DNA from: an uncultured Mycoplasmatota bacterium
GTDB taxonomy: Bacteria; Bacillota_I; Bacilli_A; RF39; UBA660
Direction of reading: 5' to 3'
NCBI GenBank assembly: GCA_947645535.1
Contig: CANSDD010000012.1
Span: 1 to 24,896 of the forward strand
DNA length: 24,896 nucleotides
The notes under the pieces were generated by a model. It worked only from the letters and a program-made list of their open reading frames with translations, had not been told where the DNA came from and made no database searches. The position numbers and the translations under genes were made by a program. Positions 22,076-24,896 of the stretch are shown here, piece by piece. Within the stretch, counting starts at the first letter, position 1; each line of letters starts with the position of its first letter.

Positions 22076-22104
22076 TTGACAAAGTAAGCAATTTCAAGTA
22101 TAGT
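22076..22104 (+). promoter_or_regulatory. Consensus promoter of the VirB2/TrbC-like gene
   Basis: TTGACA (22076-22081), a 17-base spacer, and TATAGT (22099-22104). It is the same box combination as the tRNA operon promoter. The start would fall near 22111, before GAGGAGG. Confidence 0.8.
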
Positions 22105-22130
22105 AAAGGTATATATGAGGAGGTAAAAAG

Positions 22131-22478
22131 ATGAATCTTATAAATTTTACAAATGTATTGGATGATTATGTTTGTTCAGACTTGTTTAGTCCAGGCTTAC
22201 CAGGTCAATTAGCTAGTATTATACATACAGCCATTACTGTAATTAAGATTGTAGTTCCAATTTTATTAATTATTTGGGGTATGTTAGACTTAGGTAAAGC
22301 TGTTATGGCGCAAAAAGAAGATGAAATCAAAAAAGGACAGCAAACATTTATTAAACGTATTGTGGCAGCAGCTATTGTATTCTTCATTGTAACAATTGTA
22401 CAACTTGTGATGGGATTAGTAGCTGGTGATGAAGGCATTTGGACTTGTGTAGATGCAATCATCAATTATTCAGCCTAA
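22131..22478 (+). CDS. Small two-helix membrane protein, TrbC/VirB2-like
   Basis: 115 residues behind GAGGAGG, with its own strong promoter. Helix 1 is at about 33-52 (TAITVIKIVVPILLIIWGML), followed by a short charged cytosolic loop (MAQKEDEIKKGQQTFIKR). Helix 2 is at about 78-98 (AAAIVFFIVTIVQLVMGLV). The size, the two closely placed helices and the charged loop resemble VirB2/TrbC-type pilins of type IV secretion systems. A small channel or accessory protein is also possible. Two cysteines, one near each end, would lie outside. It is the last gene of the locus and is followed by a terminator. Confidence 0.8.
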   Translation: MNLINFTNVLDDYVCSDLFSPGLPGQLASIIHTAITVIKIVVPILLIIWGMLDLGKAVMAQKEDEIKKGQQTFIKRIVAAAIVFFIVTIVQLVMGLVAGDEGIWTCVDAIINYSA

Positions 22479-22492
22479 TAAAATTATTTTAG

Positions 22493-22517
22493 AAAAGATC
22501 AGTAATGGTCTTTTTTT
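22493..22517 (+). terminator. Terminator of the Tad-like locus
   Basis: AAAAGATCA and TGGTCTTTT pair around a GTAA loop (one G-T wobble), followed by a T-run. Confidence 0.8.
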
Positions 22518-22574
22518 GTACTTTTATCATTTATAAAAATAATTTATCATCATAAACTATAATGGGTGATAAAA

Positions 22575-22862
22575 ATGGTACCAAATATATCAATTAGTAA
22601 TTTTCTTAAATTATCAAGTCCCAATGTTATTGATTTAAGGACAATAGAAAATTACAATAATCATCATATTCCAAATGCTAAAAATATTCCATTTGAAAAA
22701 TTGATTACTAAGCCAAGTAGTTATTTAGATAAAAATGAGACATATTATGTTTATTGTACACATGGGAAAAAGAGTATTTCTGTTTGTAAAATTTTAAATA
22801 ATTTAGGTTATCATGTGATAAATATCAATGGTGGATATGAAGCTTGGATATTAGAACAGTAA
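22575..22862 (+). CDS. Single-domain rhodanese (sulfurtransferase)
   Basis: 95 residues from ATG 22575, behind GGGTGAT; the in-frame GTG at 22566 is part of that site. It is one complete rhodanese domain. It has the N-terminal NVIDLRTIENYNNHHIPNAK block (D-x-R-x-x-x-x-Y-x-x-x-H-I-P-x-A), the active loop YCTHGKKS with Cys61 as sulfur carrier, and a closing NINGGYEAWI. Such proteins move sulfane sulfur from persulfides. Its last 84 or so bases are the first copy of the 94-bp direct repeat, so an exact duplicate of its C-terminal coding end lies 1440 bases downstream. Confidence 0.92.
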   Translation: MVPNISISNFLKLSSPNVIDLRTIENYNNHHIPNAKNIPFEKLITKPSSYLDKNETYYVYCTHGKKSISVCKILNNLGYHVININGGYEAWILEQ

Positions 22863-22870
22863 AAAATGTA
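22777..22870 (+). repeat. 94-bp direct repeat, copy 1 (3' end of rhodanese gene)
   Basis: Identical to 24217-24310 at 93 of 94 positions; the one difference is G at 22842 versus A at 24282. Similarity stops abruptly after AAAAAATGTA on the right and fades just left of TTTCTGTTTG. Confidence 0.93.
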
Positions 22871-22885
22871 AATTACTGTATTTTT

Positions 22886-22916
22886 AAAAAAGTATTATAT
22901 ATAATACTTTTTTAAA
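22886..22916. terminator. Bidirectional-type hairpin between rhodanese and the ATPase gene
   Basis: A perfect inverted repeat of 14 bp per arm: AAAAAAGTATTATA and its complement, with no loop in the strict sense. It is flanked by A- and T-runs, so it could stop transcription in either direction. It belongs to the inserted segment, not to the original rhodanese terminator. Confidence 0.6.
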
Positions 22917-22925
22917 AAAAAGAGA

Positions 22926-22953
22926 AATTTTGTATTTTTAAAGATACAAAATT
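22926..22953 (+). promoter_or_regulatory. Inverted repeat overlapping the ATPase promoter; possible operator
   Basis: AATTTTGTAT and ATACAAAATT (10 bp each, 8-base spacer) are immediately upstream of, and share two bases with, the TTGACA box. The place suits a repressor or autoregulator site. Confidence 0.45.
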
Positions 22954-22980
22954 GACAAAAATAAATGTGGGTAGTATAAT
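22952..22980 (+). promoter_or_regulatory. Perfect consensus promoter of the ATPase gene
   Basis: TTGACA (22952-22957), a 17-base spacer, and TATAAT (22975-22980). No other promoter in the window matches both boxes exactly. Confidence 0.88.
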
Positions 22981-23001
22981 AATTTTAGAAAAGGTGATAT
23001 T

Positions 23002-24210
23002 ATGCTTATTCGAAATGAATATTTATCTAAAATAAGACCATTTTATAATCAAGATTTAATAAAAGTTATAACTGGAATCAGAAGATGTGGAAAATCAGTT
23101 ATTTTAAGGCAAATAATGGATGAATTAAGAGAAACTGGAGTAGATGATAATCACATTGTATATATTAATTTTGAAGATTTTGATTGTAATGAATATACAA
23201 ATCCTAAAAAATTAAATGAATATATAAAAAGTAAAATTATTGATGGTGAAAAATATTATCTATTTTTTGATGAAATACAAAATGTTGATTCTTGGGAAAA
23301 AGTTGTTAATTCATTTAGAGCAACTAAAAATACTTCTATATTTATTACTGGTTCCAATAGTGATTTATTGTCTGGTGAACTTGCTACACATTTGGCTGGT
23401 AGATATGTAAGTTTTAAAATTTTTCCTTTTACATTTAAAGAATTATGTGAGTTAAAAGGAATTATGGATTATGATAAATATGAATTAAGAAAATATTTTG
23501 ATGATTATGTAAAATGGGGAGGTTTACCTCAAAGATTTGTTTTTGATTCTGAGGAACAAATAAAAACATATTTGCTTGATATATATAATTCTATTGTAAT
23601 AAAAGACATTGTAGAACGATTTGGAATAAAAGATTTAGATTTATTTAATAGAATAGTGGAATATATTGTGACAACTCCATCACAGATTTTCTCAGCAGAA
23701 AACTTAGTGAAATATTTTAGTATAAATGATGATAGAGGGGTTACGAAAAATACTTTATATAATTATCTAGAATATATGTCCAAGGCTCTACTAATTAGTA
23801 AAGCTGAGCGATATGATGTTAGAGGAAAAAGAATATTAAATGGAAAATATAAATATTACTTAACTGATTTAGGAATAGGGCAGATTATGAATACTTCAAA
23901 ACGCCCACAGATGGGCGCCTATTTGGAAAATATTGTGTATAATGAATTATTAACAAGAGGTTATGATGTTAAAGTAGGAAGTTTAGAAAATGGTGAAATT
24001 GATTTTATTGCAACAAGATTTGAGAAAAAAATATATATACAGGTCACGTTTATATTAGCTGGTGAATCAGTAATAGAAAGGGAATTTGGGGCATATAATA
24101 ATATTGCAGATAATTATCCAAAATATGTTATTTCTACAGACACAAATGATTTTTCACAAAATGGAATTATTCATAAAAATATAATTGATTGGTTATTAGA
24201 GGATGAATAA
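23002..24210 (+). CDS. AAA_14/DUF4143 ATP-binding protein inside a repeat-flanked cassette
   Basis: 402 residues from ATG 23002, behind AAAAGGTGAT. The N-terminal AAA_14 domain has Walker A GIRRCGKS (25-32), Walker B YLFFDEIQ with Asp90-Glu91, and a sensor-type FITGSNSDLL. The middle is a winged-helix-like linker (TTPSQIFSAENLVKYFSIND). The C-terminal DUF4143 domain has AYLENIVYNELL, then GEIDF and YIQV, spaced like a PD-(D/E)XK nuclease core (E...E-I-D-F...I-Q-V). The family is widespread and often multi-copy in anaerobic Bacteria and Archaea; its role is unknown. The gene with its promoter makes up almost all of a segment bounded by two 94-bp direct repeats, strong evidence of recent acquisition or rearrangement. 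Confidence 0.9.
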   Translation: MLIRNEYLSKIRPFYNQDLIKVITGIRRCGKSVILRQIMDELRETGVDDNHIVYINFEDFDCNEYTNPKKLNEYIKSKIIDGEKYYLFFDEIQNVDSWEKVVNSFRATKNTSIFITGSNSDLLSGELATHLAGRYVSFKIFPFTFKELCELKGIMDYDKYELRKYFDDYVKWGGLPQRFVFDSEEQIKTYLLDIYNSIVIKDIVERFGIKDLDLFNRIVEYIVTTPSQIFSAENLVKYFSINDDRGVTKNTLYNYLEYMSKALLISKAERYDVRGKRILNGKYKYYLTDLGIGQIMNTSKRPQMGAYLENIVYNELLTRGYDVKVGSLENGEIDFIATRFEKKIYIQVTFILAGESVIEREFGAYNNIADNYPKYVISTDTNDFSQNGIIHKNIIDWLLEDE

Positions 24211-24216
24211 GTATAT

Positions 24217-24310
24217 TTTCTGTTTGTAAAATTTTAAATAATTTAGGTTATCATGTGATAAATATCAATGGTGGATATGAAACTTGGATATTAGAACAGT
24301 AAAAAATGTA
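24217..24310 (+). repeat. 94-bp direct repeat, copy 2 (orphan rhodanese C-terminus)
   Basis: A second copy of the end of the rhodanese gene, starting 7 bases after the ATPase stop codon. It has no start and encodes only the C-terminal ~28 residues of the rhodanese, so it is a gene fragment rather than a gene. Confidence 0.93.
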
Positions 24311-24328
24311 GATTTCCTACATTTTTTC
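24301..24328 (+). terminator. Terminator, probably the original one of the rhodanese gene
   Basis: AAAAAATGTAG and CTACATTTTTT form a perfect 11-bp stem with a 5-base loop, right after the rhodanese stop codon in copy 2. Copy 1 keeps only the left arm. Confidence 0.85.
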
Positions 24329-24354
24329 AATTTATATATAATTCAATTTTTTCT

Positions 24355-24711
24355 TTAGAAAGACCAGTAATTTTCATAATTAGCTACATAATCTGCTCTC
24401 TATCCTTTGTTATTTATATTTCTTTTATCTAATTCATTTTTTCCTAGACTTAATGATTTTAATAATTCTCCATATGGAATATTTAAATAATAAGATAAAA
24501 GTTTACAAGAATATTTTAAACGATTCGTATTATAAAACATTGCTTTCTACATTCCATCAAATAGAATAGATATTTTTTCCCTTGAAGTATGATTATCAAT
24601 TTTTAAATAATAATTTCTGATTCTGTTTCTATCATATAATTTATGAAGATCTTCATGTTTTACTGAAAAGTAATCAATTAAAGTTAAAGGTTCCATAATT
24701 TTTTTCATCAT
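24355..24711 (-). pseudogene. Broken small gene with two in-frame TAG stops
   Basis: From ATG 24711 (behind AAAGGA) one frame runs 118 codons to a TAA at 24355-24357, but with TAG at 24549-24547 and 24402-24400. The pieces read MMKKIMEPLTLIDYFSVKHE and so on to ISILFDGM (54 residues). The second piece is AMFYNTNRLKYSCKLLSYYL, continuing to NINNKG, and the third is RADYVANYENYWSF. The composition is protein-like throughout (Tyr, Lys, Leu, Asn) and the frame is never shifted, so this looks like a recently inactivated gene. TAG is an ordinary stop elsewhere in the window (for example 3501, 4483 and 16091), so recoding is unlikely. Family not recognised. Confidence 0.6.
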
Positions 24712-24896
24712 TTTTTTCCTTTATGGAATGCATTCTAGCACACCATTAGTCTTAAGTAAAATAATGAATTTATCATTTTTGTATCCTTATTTTTGTACAT
24801 TTTAAGTATCTGTTAGGTAGATTTCCGATATTTATTTTTATTGCTATTACAGAAAAGCAAAATAATCTATTTTTGTCAATTTTTAAAATGGAATGC
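24712..24896. other. Right-edge stretch without a recognisable gene
   Basis: A 10-bp palindrome GAATGCATTC lies at 24726-24735, 15 bases upstream of the pseudogene start. A related GGAATGC closes the window. Nothing else is seen. Confidence 0.4.

Noticed and set aside
22205..22465. Minus-strand ORF opposite the VirB2/TrbC-like gene
   Set aside because: It is a shadow frame; the plus strand has a consensus promoter, a strong ribosome binding site and a terminator.
22558..22563. TATAAT just ahead of the rhodanese gene as its promoter
   Set aside because: The start would fall near 22570, after the ribosome binding site at 22564-22570. The transcript would then lack it, and no -35 is present.
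24547..24549. Reassigned TAG codon in this organism
   Set aside because: Several well-supported genes in the window (ending at 3501, 4483, 16091 and 21055) use TAG as their stop.

Overview
The window is strongly AT-rich. It uses the standard bacterial code, with ATG, GTG and possibly TTG starts, G-rich ribosome binding sites, sigma-A-type promoters and compact rho-independent terminators. This fits a low-GC Bacillota, most likely an uncultured gut-type Bacilli. Relatives of spore-coat proteins (CotY/CotZ-like and YutH/CotS-like) and a Bacillus-like YutI/NifU protein point the same way. The species cannot be named from the sequence.

Layout. 1-2600 (minus strand): the N-terminal part of an AAA-ATPase-like/DUF1703-type protein cut by the window edge, a membrane-anchored Tyr/Trp-rich repeat protein, and a CotY/CotZ-type cysteine-rich spore coat protein. 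2700-5200: a coiled-coil protein of unknown role, a YutH/CotS-type kinase-fold protein, a convergent NifU-domain protein (YutI/NfuA type) and a small S1-domain RNA-binding protein. 5200-5820: a six-tRNA operon (Val, Thr, Tyr, Gln, Lys, Ala) with a consensus promoter and a terminator. 5820-7540: a decayed region holding tRNA-Arg(CCG) and broken IS200/IS605-type tnpB, including its zinc ribbon and right-end hairpin. 7540-10620: a large membrane protein of unknown function and an orphan HipA-like kinase. 10990-22520: a Tad/type IV pilus-like locus. 22570-24330: a single-domain rhodanese, followed by an AAA_14/DUF4143 ATPase gene held between two nearly identical 94-bp direct repeats. 24355-24711: a broken gene on the minus strand.

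The main system is the Tad-like locus. A CpaF/TadA-type secretion ATPase, two TadB/TadC-type membrane platform proteins, a CpaB-like SAF-domain protein and a CpaE/TadZ-like protein form the assembly machine. Around them lie small pilin-like proteins sharing an N-terminal pattern (19926, 20162, 20618, and more loosely 15693), a two-helix TrbC/VirB2-like membrane protein (22131), a signal-peptide membrane protein (11026) and a very large, cysteine-rich secreted protein (1327 residues). I infer that the machine displays or exports this large protein, perhaps as part of a surface appendage. The candidate pilin (19926) and the VirB2-like protein each have their own strong promoter, as expected for subunits needed in high copy. 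No prepilin peptidase is visible in the window.

Signs of gene flow and decay are the tnpB remnants near the tRNAs, the direct-repeat-flanked ATPase cassette, a 36-bp promoter duplicated 3.4 kb apart, and the pseudogene at the right edge.
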